This document shows, piece after piece, positions 16,210 through 23,818 of a stretch of DNA of 34,484 nt. The translations under genes and the position numbers were made by a program. This stretch comes from Candidatus Thiosymbion oneisti. Its GTDB lineage: Bacteria > Pseudomonadota > Gammaproteobacteria > Chromatiales > Chromatiaceae. Each line of letters starts with the position of its first letter. Within the stretch, counting starts at the first letter, position 1. Under the pieces are notes generated by a model. That model had not been told where the DNA came from, did no database searches, and saw only the letters and a program-made list of their open reading frames with translations. Where the stretch lies: the NCBI RefSeq assembly GCF_900092655.1, contig NZ_FLUY01001786.1, positions 1 to 34,484 of the forward strand, given 5' to 3'.

Positions 16210-18173
16210 CAATGCCGGAAGGCCTCCACCGGCTCCAGCCGTGCGGCCCGTAGCGCCGGATAGGTCCCTGACAAGAGGCCGATTGCGCTGCCTACGACGG
16301 GTGCCAGGAAGGGTACAGAGGGGTCCAGTACCGGTGTCCAGACCTGGTAGGCCGAGACGGCGATGACCACCAGGACGCCCAGGCTGGCGCCGATGATGCC
16401 GCCGACGGCGCCCATGGAGGCGCTCTCGAGCAGAAATTGGATCGCGATATGGCTGCGGGTGGCACCGATCGCTCGGCGCAGGCCGATCTCGGGGGTGCGC
16501 TCCATGACCCCCACCAGCGTGATGTTGGCGATGCCGATGGCGCCGACGATGAGGGACAGGCCGCCGAGCAGCAGGAACATGACATCCAGGTCCGTCTGTA
16601 CCTCGTCGCGGACGCGCTTCGGCTCCTGGGGTACCTCCACCTTGAGGACCCGCGGGTTGTCCGGACGCAGCGCCAAAGGTGCCTGTTCCGCAATCAGATA
16701 GGCGGCGCCGATCCTGGTCTCGACCACTAGCGTACCGGGCCCGGCCAACGCGAAGTATTTGCGGGCCGTCCCCTCGGGAATGATGACGGACCCGAGCAGC
16801 TCCGGCTTGCGCACCAGATCGCGCAATATGCCGATAATCAGATAGCGGTGATCGCCGAGGGCGATCGCCGGCAGCTGATTGAGCCCCTTGATCCCGAGCC
16901 GGCGTGCGGCATCCGGTCCCAGGACGGCGACCCGCTCGGCGCTGTCCGAATGCCCGCGATCGAACAGCCGTCCGCTTTGGAGCTCGGCGCGGACGGCGGA
17001 GAACAAGCTGGGTGATGCGGCGTGAATGGCCATCTTCACGGCGGTCGGATGCAGCGGGTCCTTGACCGGCGAGGCGCTCACCAGCCTATCTCCCACCTCG
17101 ACCTGACTCAGGTTACCCACGCGCTCGACGCCGTTGAGCCGCAGTAACCGCTGGGGCGCATCCCAAGGGATCGCCCTGGGATCGACGATTCCTGTCGTGC
17201 GTCCCGGCCGGGCGCTGATGAAGAGCTCGGTAGCGGCGAGCGCGTCGAACTGGCTGATGATGCGATTGCCCGCGGTCCTGGTCAGCCCGATAGTCGCCAC
17301 CAGCGCCGTGAGCCCGATCACGACCCCCAGGACCGTCAACAGCATGCGTCCGGGTCTGGCCAACATGCCGGCCACCGCCTCCGTGAGCATGTCCCGGACG
17401 GTAATGCCGGAGCGTGAAGCCGCCCGCCCGCCCCCGCTGCTGAAGGCTTCGGAGGGAGGCGGCCCGGTTTCCCCGGGTGTAAGATCCGTCAGGCGCCCGT
17501 CGACGATATGCACCCGTCGCGGGGCCCGGTCGGCAACCTTCGGGTCGTGGGTCACGATCACCAGGGTCAGGCCCTCCTGGTTCAGCTGCTCGAACAGATC
17601 CATGATCGCGGTGGAGTTCTTCGAGTCCAGATTGCCCGTGGGCTCGTCGCAGAGTAGCAGGCTCGGTGAGCCGACGATGGCGCGGGCGATGGCTACCCGC
17701 TGACGTTCGCCGCCGGAGAGCCGGGTCGGCATATACTCCAGGCGGTGCCCGAGCCCCACTCGCTGCAGGGCGGTGATGGCCCGTTCGCGCCGTCCGGCTT
17801 GGGGCCGGTTACGGTAGACCTCCGCCAACATGACGTTTTCGAGCACGCTGCGATAGGCCAGGAGGTGAAACGACTGGAAGACGAACCCGATCCGCCGGCT
17901 GCGCACGCCCGCCCGTTCCCGATCCGTCAAGCTCGTGGTGTCGATACCGTCGATGTGGTAGGTGCCCGCCGTCGGCCGGTCCAGACAACCGAGGATATTG
18001 AGCAGCGTCGACTTACCGGAGCCTGAGGGCCCGGTAATCGCCACCCAATCGCCCTGATCGATGCCCAGGTGGATATCCGTGAGGGCATGGATGGGAGGCT
18101 CGGTGCCGTACCGGCGTCCGATGCCGGCCAGATCGAGTACACGGCGCGAGCGATCGGTCTCCGATCGGGTCAT
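16209..18173 (-). CDS. MacB-like ABC transporter, ATPase-permease fusion
   Basis: A 654-residue fusion typical of MacB. Residues 10-235 are the ATPase: Walker A GPSGSGKST at 48-56, a Q-loop in VFQSFHLL, signature LSGGERQRVAIARA, Walker B LLLCDEPTGNLDS. After a linker comes a first transmembrane helix (LLTVLGVVIGLTALVATIG), a periplasmic MacB domain, and three C-terminal helices of the FtsX type (LSLIVGAIGIANITLVGVMERTPEIGLRRAIGA). Such pumps drive export of macrolides, peptides or lipids from the periplasm through an adaptor and a TolC-like channel. The start overlaps the adaptor stop by 4 bases (ATGA), so the two form one operon. Substrate unknown. Confidence 0.9.
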   Translation of the reverse strand: MTRSETDRSRRVLDLAGIGRRYGTEPPIHALTDIHLGIDQGDWVAITGPSGSGKSTLLNILGCLDRPTAGTYHIDGIDTTSLTDRERAGVRSRRIGFVFQSFHLLAYRSVLENVMLAEVYRNRPQAGRRERAITALQRVGLGHRLEYMPTRLSGGERQRVAIARAIVGSPSLLLCDEPTGNLDSKNSTAIMDLFEQLNQEGLTLVIVTHDPKVADRAPRRVHIVDGRLTDLTPGETGPPPSEAFSSGGGRAASRSGITVRDMLTEAVAGMLARPGRMLLTVLGVVIGLTALVATIGLTRTAGNRIISQFDALAATELFISARPGRTTGIVDPRAIPWDAPQRLLRLNGVERVGNLSQVEVGDRLVSASPVKDPLHPTAVKMAIHAASPSLFSAVRAELQSGRLFDRGHSDSAERVAVLGPDAARRLGIKGLNQLPAIALGDHRYLIIGILRDLVRKPELLGSVIIPEGTARKYFALAGPGTLVVETRIGAAYLIAEQAPLALRPDNPRVLKVEVPQEPKRVRDEVQTDLDVMFLLLGGLSLIVGAIGIANITLVGVMERTPEIGLRRAIGATRSHIAIQFLLESASMGAVGGIIGASLGVLVVIAVSAYQVWTPVLDPSVPFLAPVVGSAIGLLSGTYPALRAARLEPVEAFRH

Positions 18174-19930
18174 GGTGGAAGGCTGGCACCCGGATTCCCG
18201 ACGCCGACCACGACCAATTCGCCGGGGTTCAAGGCTCCGGCGATCGGGATGACCGCGACGAAGCCGTCCGCTGACATCCCCGGTTTCACCACCACATATT
18301 CCAGTGCGCCGCCGCGTTCGACCTGGATGCGCGAGGTATCGTCCGCGGACAGGGACAGGGCGCTGGAGGGCACGGCGATGACCTCGCCTGCGGTCGATTC
18401 GATGGGGATGGTCAAGCGCAGGGAGAAGCCCTCCAGTTTCATGGTCGTTTCTTCGACGGCGACCTCGAAGTAAAAGTGGAAGCCATCGACCCCGCGGGTC
18501 CCCGGCCTATCGGCCACGAATTTGACCAAGCCGGTGGCCGTGACGCCCAGCGCCTGCTCGTCGATCCGGACCTGCATGCCGGGTCGGACCAAAGGCGCGG
18601 TCTCCAGCGGCAGCGACGCGTCGATCGAGAGCCGGTTGTCGGTTACGGACATGAGGGTACCGGTCGCCGCATCGCCGACGGCCGCCTGAATCGCTTCGAC
18701 CCGCACCGGGAGCGCGGGCAGAAACACGAGCTCGTCGACCGGTACCTGGATGCCGAGCTTACTACGGGCCTGCTCCAGTTTGGCACTCAGACGGGAGACC
18801 CGCCTGGCCACCAGGTTGGCCTCGAATTCTGCGATCTTGCGTGCATCCATGGCCGCTCGAATCGCCCGTTTGCCGTCGAGGGCGGCAGACTTGACGGCCG
18901 CCTCCGCGGATTTGATCGCGGCATCGGCGGAACCTACTCCCAGGGTCCCGGAGCTGGATTCGCGCTGCGCCCGGCGAATCGCCAGCTCGCCCTCCACCCG
19001 GGCCTGCTCGAGGGCGGCCTGGGCCAGCTTGAGATTGGCCTCCGCGGCCTCGCGGGCCGTCTTCGGCTGGCGTGGGTCCAGCACGATCCGGGCCCGCTCG
19101 GCGACCTTTGCGGCCACATCGGCCTTGGCGACCTCCAGAGCGGCCTTCGCCTGGGCCTTTGCCGCTTCTATGCTCAGGGCCCGGTCCTTGGTCGAGGCAG
19201 CGGCGAGCCCCCGCCGGTCCGCGCGGCGGGCCGCCAGCGCTGCCGCCGCGGCGCTGTTGTTGGCTTCTGCGCTGGCACGGGCGGCCTTTACCTCCAAGCC
19301 GGCCGCGGAGAGGGCCGCCGCGGCCGCGAGCTCGGCCTTGCGTGCATCCTCCCACGCCTGCTCGATCGAGCGCATGGCAGCGGTTTGTTCTCGGGTGGGA
19401 CCGAACGGCTCCCAACCCCGAGACTCGTACCAGTGGGCCACGGCAGTGCTGGTCCGTTGGTCATAGGCCCCGTCCGCCGGACCTGGGTCGAAGCCCAAAC
19501 GCATAAGCGCCGCCTCCAATTGGCGGACATCTTCCCCCGCGCTACCGGGAACCAGGTCACGATAGGCCGGTAGCTTGCCTTGCAGAATGAAAACGGGGCG
19601 ACCCGAGGCCGTGAGCAGGACGGCACTTTCCTCCAGCTGGGTATTGCGCACCGGCAGGGTGGAAATCAGGCTGGGACCGGCCTTGAGGTTGGAAGGTGCG
19701 ATGGAGACGGGTTGCGGCAGCCCGAACCTGGCCGTGCCTCGGGTCACGATTTCAGTGCTCAGTACGCGCTTCTCGATAGGAACCAAGATCGGCGACGGCT
19801 TGGGGGGTGCGGTGCGGGCGGCGGCATCCGCCGGAGATTCGATCTTGGATCCGGCGATCCAGCCCACCGTCGCGGCCATGGCGACCACTGCCACCGCACC
19901 GGCCAAAACTGCAACTCGTTTCCCTGCCAT
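18170..19930 (-). CDS. Periplasmic adaptor with peptidoglycan-binding domain
   Basis: A 586-residue HlyD/MacA-type adaptor for the MacB-like pump. Residues 5-27 are an N-terminal membrane anchor. Around 130-170 is a PG_binding_1-like domain (PGSAGEDVRQLEAALMRLGF, DGAYDQRTSTAVAHW). From about 180 to 400 is an Ala/Lys/Glu-rich coiled-coil hairpin, unusually long. The C-terminal 170 residues are the barrel and membrane-proximal domains (VRPGMQVRIDEQALGVTATG, ESTAGEVIAVPSSALSL). The peptidoglycan domain could tether the pump to the cell wall. A dispersed repeat ends only 8 bases before the ATG, so the normal leader seems to have been replaced and the Shine-Dalgarno is poor. Confidence 0.85.
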   Translation of the reverse strand: MAGKRVAVLAGAVAVVAMAATVGWIAGSKIESPADAAARTAPPKPSPILVPIEKRVLSTEIVTRGTARFGLPQPVSIAPSNLKAGPSLISTLPVRNTQLEESAVLLTASGRPVFILQGKLPAYRDLVPGSAGEDVRQLEAALMRLGFDPGPADGAYDQRTSTAVAHWYESRGWEPFGPTREQTAAMRSIEQAWEDARKAELAAAAALSAAGLEVKAARASAEANNSAAAAALAARRADRRGLAAASTKDRALSIEAAKAQAKAALEVAKADVAAKVAERARIVLDPRQPKTAREAAEANLKLAQAALEQARVEGELAIRRAQRESSSGTLGVGSADAAIKSAEAAVKSAALDGKRAIRAAMDARKIAEFEANLVARRVSRLSAKLEQARSKLGIQVPVDELVFLPALPVRVEAIQAAVGDAATGTLMSVTDNRLSIDASLPLETAPLVRPGMQVRIDEQALGVTATGLVKFVADRPGTRGVDGFHFYFEVAVEETTMKLEGFSLRLTIPIESTAGEVIAVPSSALSLSADDTSRIQVERGGALEYVVVKPGMSADGFVAVIPIAGALNPGELVVVGVGNPGASLPP

Positions 19931-19937
19931 ACTCTGA

Positions 19938-20279
19938 ATGGCCCTTTATGGATTCCGGTCGGTACGGTTCGCTGCGCTCACCACATCCTACACCCCCGGC
20001 ACAATCGTAGGGGGGGCTGTGCCCACCGGCGGGCTTCCAGTCACCAGCTACCAGCCGCCGGCCTCGCCGCTCATCGATGCGGTTCGCTGCTTGCCTGCCC
20101 CGTCCCTGGGGCGGTCGGCAGGCGCTCACCACATCCTACACCCGGCACGACCCTAGGGTGGGCTGTGCTCACCGGCGGGCTTCCAGTCACCAGCTATCAG
20201 CCGCCGGCCTCGCCGTTCTGTGCCTGCCTGGGTGTGCTCGCCCGTAAACCCGGCGGTCGGAGCCGTCGGCATTCTTGAC
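19938..20279. repeat. Gene-free repeat block with a 95-bp direct repeat
   Basis: Copies at 19974-20069 and 20122-20215 are nearly identical (GCGCTCACCACATCCTACAC, then CACCGGCGGGCTTCCAGTC and CCGCCGGCCTCGCCG). The block opens at 19938 with TGGCCCTTTATGGATTCCGG, the same terminal motif as the element at 20822-21175. No gene is visible. Confidence 0.75.
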
Positions 20280-20561
20280 TTATGCATGGTTGCGCATCCA
20301 CTCCTTGAGTACCGCATCCATCTTGGTTTGCCATCCGCTCCCTGTGGAACGGAAGTAATCCACGACCTCCGCTGAAAGCCGGATCCTAATCCACTCCTTT
20401 GTCACCTCCGCCTTGAGGCGCCCAGGACGCAGCGTCGGCTTGACCTGCTCCCATTCTTCGTCCGTGAACGGACGTGCGTCGAGATCCGACCCAGCGGCCT
20501 CCGTGATGGCCGCATCCTCCTCCGGGGTTGGGATAAGGGTATTTGGTTTAAGCCTGGGCAT
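20280..20561 (-). CDS. brnA: BrnA antitoxin
   Basis: A 93-residue antitoxin of the BrnTA type II system. The C-terminal half holds the DNA-binding and dimerisation region: EWIRIRLSAEVVDYFRSTGS then GWQTKMDAVLKEWM, the pattern of BrnA-family CopG-like proteins. The N-terminal half (MPRLKPNTLIPTPEEDAAI, PFTDEEWEQVKP) is the segment expected to contact BrnT. ATG 20561 lies inside the end of brnT (14-base overlap), which fixes the start. BrnA neutralises BrnT and represses the shared promoter. Confidence 0.9.
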   Translation of the reverse strand: MPRLKPNTLIPTPEEDAAITEAAGSDLDARPFTDEEWEQVKPTLRPGRLKAEVTKEWIRIRLSAEVVDYFRSTGSGWQTKMDAVLKEWMRNHA

Positions 20562-20814
20562 AGTGGTTGATCTCTCGCCTGTTGGCTTTTCGCAAGCTGA
20601 TAATCCGTCGGCGTCCACCTCTATCCACGAAGGCAGCGAAGTAAAGCCGCTTGCCGATATACCCGAGTGCACACCCACGCGGCTCGCCATAGTCACAACG
20701 CACGTCGTCCCAGACTACCGCCGTGTCCCACTCGAAGTCCTCTGCCTGCGCCAACGATACCCCGTGCTTTTGAAGATTGCTCGCATCCTTGCGGGTATCG
20801 TACTCGATCTTCAT
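20548..20814 (-). CDS. brnT: BrnT toxin (ribonuclease)
   Basis: An 88-residue RelE-like ribonuclease toxin. Typical BrnT features are present: MKIEYDTRKDASNLQKHGVS at the N-terminus, AEDFEWDTA, then RGCALGYIGKRLYFAAFVDR, and RIISLRKANRREINHY at the C-terminus with the basic catalytic residues. The length is normal and nothing is missing. It is followed by overlapping brnA, in the usual toxin-first order. A dispersed repeat element starts 8 bases upstream of the ATG and there is no clear Shine-Dalgarno sequence, so expression signals may be altered. Confidence 0.92.
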   Translation of the reverse strand: MKIEYDTRKDASNLQKHGVSLAQAEDFEWDTAVVWDDVRCDYGEPRGCALGYIGKRLYFAAFVDRGGRRRIISLRKANRREINHYAQA

Positions 20815-20821
20815 ATAATTA

Positions 20822-21175
20822 CGGATGGCTCTTTATGGATTCCGGACTGCTTTGGAGTGCGCCGGCAAAGCGGCGCAACCGAATCAAACCTCAGCGACGG
20901 GGGATACCAGCAGCGCTTGCCAAGAACCTGGGCATCGGGCTCCACACGCGCCGCGGCGACGGCGCTTTCCCCTAGCTGCAAGGCCTTTGCCGGGGATGGA
21001 TGCGTCGCCAAATCCAAAGCGGCGGCAGGATTGTGCCACTTGGCTGCCCCCCCGCTTATGCCTGGCGCTGTAGGTTCCGGTAAGCATCGGGGTAAAGTTG
21101 CCGCCGCACTCCAAAACGTCCGGTGGTACCCTTCCATGATCGTTGGCAGTCCGGAATCCATAAAAGAGCCATCCG
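20822..21175. mobile_element. MITE-like element with 29-bp terminal inverted repeats
   Basis: The ends 20822-20850 (CGGATGGCTCTTTATGGATT...) and 21146-21175 are inverted copies differing by a single inserted base. Inside, a second inverted pair (TTTGGAGTGCGCCGGC near 20851, GCCGCCGCACTCCAAA near 21100) is present. The 354-bp interior has no convincing gene. The same end motif recurs at 19938 and 28227-28258, so this is a family of non-autonomous elements. Confidence 0.65.
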
Positions 21176-21216
21176 CGAAAATCCGTGTGCTCTGCGGATA
21201 ATGGACTCCGTATGGG

Positions 21217-22095
21217 CTACTTGACCTCGCGTGCAAACAGCTCCTTCTCGATCGCTGCTTCGACGGGGTCGAAGAGCTCCTCCGCCAAGTGGAAGTTCAT
21301 GGCCGCGGCGCGGCGTTCCTCAGCCTGGAGCTTCTTGAATGCCTTGATCTGCTCGGGCGTCATGTCCTCCACCCGCAGGGTACCATTTTTGGTCAACGCA
21401 GCGAGACGCTCGCGGATATCCGGCTCCACCTCATCCGGGTGGTTGTAGTCCAGACCCATGGTACGCATCTGTGCGGCGTACTTACGAAGGGCCTTTCTCA
21501 TGCGTGGGTCCTTGTTGATAAGGGCATCCTTGGGGTTGTAATAGCTCGCCTGCAGCTGGTCCTCGGTGAAGACCTGGCCGATCGCATCGCGGGTGCATCC
21601 GCCCGTGCGCGAGAAGTTCTCGCCCTCGATGGCGACCGCGAAGCTCTCGCCGGGATTCTCCCCGAACAGGGCGCGGTTATAGGCGACCTGATCGGCCGCG
21701 GAGAGGTTCTTGAAAATCCCCACGTTGCGCTCGCCGAGACCGATCTTTGCAGGGCTGTAACCCGCGGAGAGCTGCGGCGCTTGCCCCGTGTAGAAGGTCG
21801 AGACGCCGAAGCCGTAGCGGTCGATGAAGTCCTCTTCGCTCATCCCGGGCAGGGTCTTGTCCGCGGACATTCCCTTGCGAACGGTGGTGTAATCGGCAGC
21901 GACATACTCGAATCCCTGGCCGCGCATGCACTTGGCGATCAGGGCCTCGACCCGGTCGATGGCCTGGACGAGCTCCCGCGGGGTCAATCCAAATTCTTCG
22001 GTGCCGGGCCTGGGCGCCGGGTCCGCGGCCTGAACAGCGAAGGCGAACGGCAGGCCAACGAGGATGGATAAAATGGTTGGGGTAGTTTTTTTCAT
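21217..22095 (-). CDS. Secreted protein of unknown function
   Basis: A 292-residue exported protein with a signal peptide (MKKTTPTILSILVGLPFAFA, cleavage near VQAAD). The mature protein is mostly helical and charged, with two cysteines (AKCMRGQGFEYV and TGGCTRDAIG) that could pair. It contains YVAADYTTVRKGMSAD, EEDFIDRYGFGVSTFY and a C-terminal EEELF-like helical tail (LAEELFDPVEAAIEKELFAR). I do not recognise the family. It lies 115 bases downstream of the PepSY-bearing secreted protein on the same strand and may share its transcript. A GAGAGA stretch precedes the ATG. Confidence 0.7.
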   Translation of the reverse strand: MKKTTPTILSILVGLPFAFAVQAADPAPRPGTEEFGLTPRELVQAIDRVEALIAKCMRGQGFEYVAADYTTVRKGMSADKTLPGMSEEDFIDRYGFGVSTFYTGQAPQLSAGYSPAKIGLGERNVGIFKNLSAADQVAYNRALFGENPGESFAVAIEGENFSRTGGCTRDAIGQVFTEDQLQASYYNPKDALINKDPRMRKALRKYAAQMRTMGLDYNHPDEVEPDIRERLAALTKNGTLRVEDMTPEQIKAFKKLQAEERRAAAMNFHLAEELFDPVEAAIEKELFAREVK

Positions 22096-22210
22096 GACTC
22101 GATCTCTCTGAAATTGAGCCGGCGGACCTGGCTGTCAGTCAATCAATGGCGCGACCATCCATGGCCGCAGCTCGCGGCGCCTCGAAGTCAAAGCCGCGTC
22201 GCGCATCTCC

Positions 22211-23290
22211 TCAGTTATCCGTACCGACGATCTCGCCCGTCTCGATGTCGACGAAGACATCCCATTCTACGCCGTCTTTCGCGCCGATGATCTCGACGGC
22301 GTAGACATTGTGGTCGCCCTTGCGCTCGATCTTCACCGAGTTGACCTCACCCGGGATCTTCTTCAGCGCGATCTCCGAGGCCTGGAATCCGTCGATCTTG
22401 GCGACCGGCGCATCGATCTTCTGCACAGGATTCTTATGGAATTTGCCGAATTCCGTGACCTTTTTGCCGGGAAGTCCGTCGGATTCGACCAGCTCGCCGT
22501 CGGAGGTGTCCTTGATGATTCCCACGCCCTTGCACCACCACTTATCGGTGATGTCGTCAGGGTCGGTGATATTGAACTCGCGTACCTTCACGCAGTCCTT
22601 GAAGGTACCGGCCGGGACCTTCATGGTCAGTCCCTCTTCCCGGTTCTCGGAGTAGCCGTGGGCCTCCAGCTCGTGGGCCTCGTAGAGATACTTGTCTCCA
22701 ATCTTGAACTCGGCGGGCATCAGCAGGCCGGGCTCGGCGATGCCGTTGCCGTCGGGCTCACCGACGCGCCAGGTGCCGGCAAAGATCTTGCGGCCCGCGT
22801 GATCGACCTCCCAGCTCAGCTCGCCGAATGCATACACGGCGTTGGTAGTCTTGTCGATGGCAAACCAGTTGAGCGCCTGCTGAGTCCAGACGCCGTCGAA
22901 GAACTCCTCCTCCTGGACGACGGCCGCTTCGAACTTGCCGAATCCGGGGACATCGAACGGCTCGGTCTCGTCGAGAACGATGACCTCTTTCCTGTAATAG
23001 CCGTTCTTACTGTCGGGATACTCCATGACGAACTTGAAGCCTGGCTTGAGTGGGAAATAGAGTGGATTGTGGCCTCTCGGGGACAGGTTTTCGGCCTTCA
23101 CCCCCCATTCCTTGAGGCCGGTGACCCCGCTTAGATCGGGTTTCTCCGCGCCTTTGGCGGCAGGGCTACCCGCCATCGCGACCGCCGTACCCCCTAAGAA
23201 TCCGAGCGCGGCAAATGCCAGGGCACAGGACCGAAAAGTAGGAGCGGTAAAGGGTGTCTTATTCTCGGGAATCGTTATTGCAGAACGCAT
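22211..23290 (-). CDS. Secreted protein with C-terminal PepSY-like domain
   Basis: A 359-residue exported protein. The signal region (CALAFAALGFLGGTAVAMAG) is preceded by an extended basic N-terminus; ATG 23290 is chosen because GGAGA lies about 8 bases upstream. The central part is shared with the protein at 14833-15687 (NPLYFPLKPG, PGLLMPAEFKIGDKY, WWCKGVGIIKD). The last 60 residues (FQASEIALKKIPGEV, then DHNVYAVEIIGAKDG and VFVDIETGEIVG) fit a PepSY domain, a small periplasmic module often linked to protease inhibition. Function unknown; a surface or periplasmic sensor or scaffold is possible. Confidence 0.72.
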   Translation of the reverse strand: MRSAITIPENKTPFTAPTFRSCALAFAALGFLGGTAVAMAGSPAAKGAEKPDLSGVTGLKEWGVKAENLSPRGHNPLYFPLKPGFKFVMEYPDSKNGYYRKEVIVLDETEPFDVPGFGKFEAAVVQEEEFFDGVWTQQALNWFAIDKTTNAVYAFGELSWEVDHAGRKIFAGTWRVGEPDGNGIAEPGLLMPAEFKIGDKYLYEAHELEAHGYSENREEGLTMKVPAGTFKDCVKVREFNITDPDDITDKWWCKGVGIIKDTSDGELVESDGLPGKKVTEFGKFHKNPVQKIDAPVAKIDGFQASEIALKKIPGEVNSVKIERKGDHNVYAVEIIGAKDGVEWDVFVDIETGEIVGTDN

Positions 23291-23322
23291 GCTCATTCTC
23301 CATGCAATGCAAGAATTTAGGA

Positions 23323-23346
23323 CCCCGACCCTCATTCCGGTCGGGG
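23323..23346. promoter_or_regulatory. Perfect 8-bp palindrome upstream of the PepSY gene
   Basis: CCCCGACC and GGTCGGGG are separated by eight bases, 33 bases before the start codon. In the transcript this would form a GC-rich hairpin in the 5' leader; as DNA it could be an operator. Confidence 0.4.
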
Positions 23347-23695
23347 GTTACATACCGTCTCGGCATCCTGCCTTCCGCACAAATTCATTCGCCTCCGCGA
23401 AGAACTGAATCACGGCGACACAGGTAGACGTCGTCCGACTACGTCAAGTCAACAAAGTATTCTCGCTGTCGATGGACGGGCAACAACATCCGTCTCCTCG
23501 CCGTATGCCTAATTATTTTAGCAGATGCGCCGAATTCGACAGACGGTTTCCGGGAGCTTGTTCCCAGTAGGCATGCGGTCTACCGTGAATGCGCACAGCG
23601 AATTACAGATTCTTCTAATATTGTTATGTTAGCTCTTATGCGCAGAGTAACAATTATAATATGCTGGAAAATAAAGATTTTTTGCAGTTTTTATT

Positions 23696-23725
23696 TTGCC
23701 GACAAATGTAGAAATACTCTATAAA
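23696..23725 (+). promoter_or_regulatory. Candidate sigma-70 promoter for the porin gene
   Basis: TTGCCG (-35) and TATAAA (-10) are 18 bases apart in an AT-rich stretch about 95 bases before the porin start codon. Confidence 0.35.
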
Positions 23726-23818
23726 TGGTATATTAAAAAGTGGAGAGAAATCTCTCAATGCCAACGGATAGGGGTCTGTTGTAGGAATAGGGATAGGAGT
23801 TTGTAGGAGGATGCCGTC

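Larger units (their letters stand above)
23291..23818. other. Divergent intergenic region, AT-rich right half
   Basis: About 530 bases separate two divergent exported-protein genes. The left part holds the palindrome at 23323-23346. The right part, 23620-23760, is far more AT-rich than the surroundings and is the likely control region of the porin gene. No gene is visible. Confidence 0.6.

Noticed and set aside
18476-19573. A 365-codon plus-strand frame across the MacB adaptor gene
   Set aside because: The adaptor on the minus strand has ordered domains and a 4-base overlap with the ABC gene; the plus frame is a shadow.
20811-21236. A 141-codon minus-strand frame across the MITE-like element
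   Set aside because: It reads through both terminal inverted repeats and has no protein-like pattern or ribosome site.
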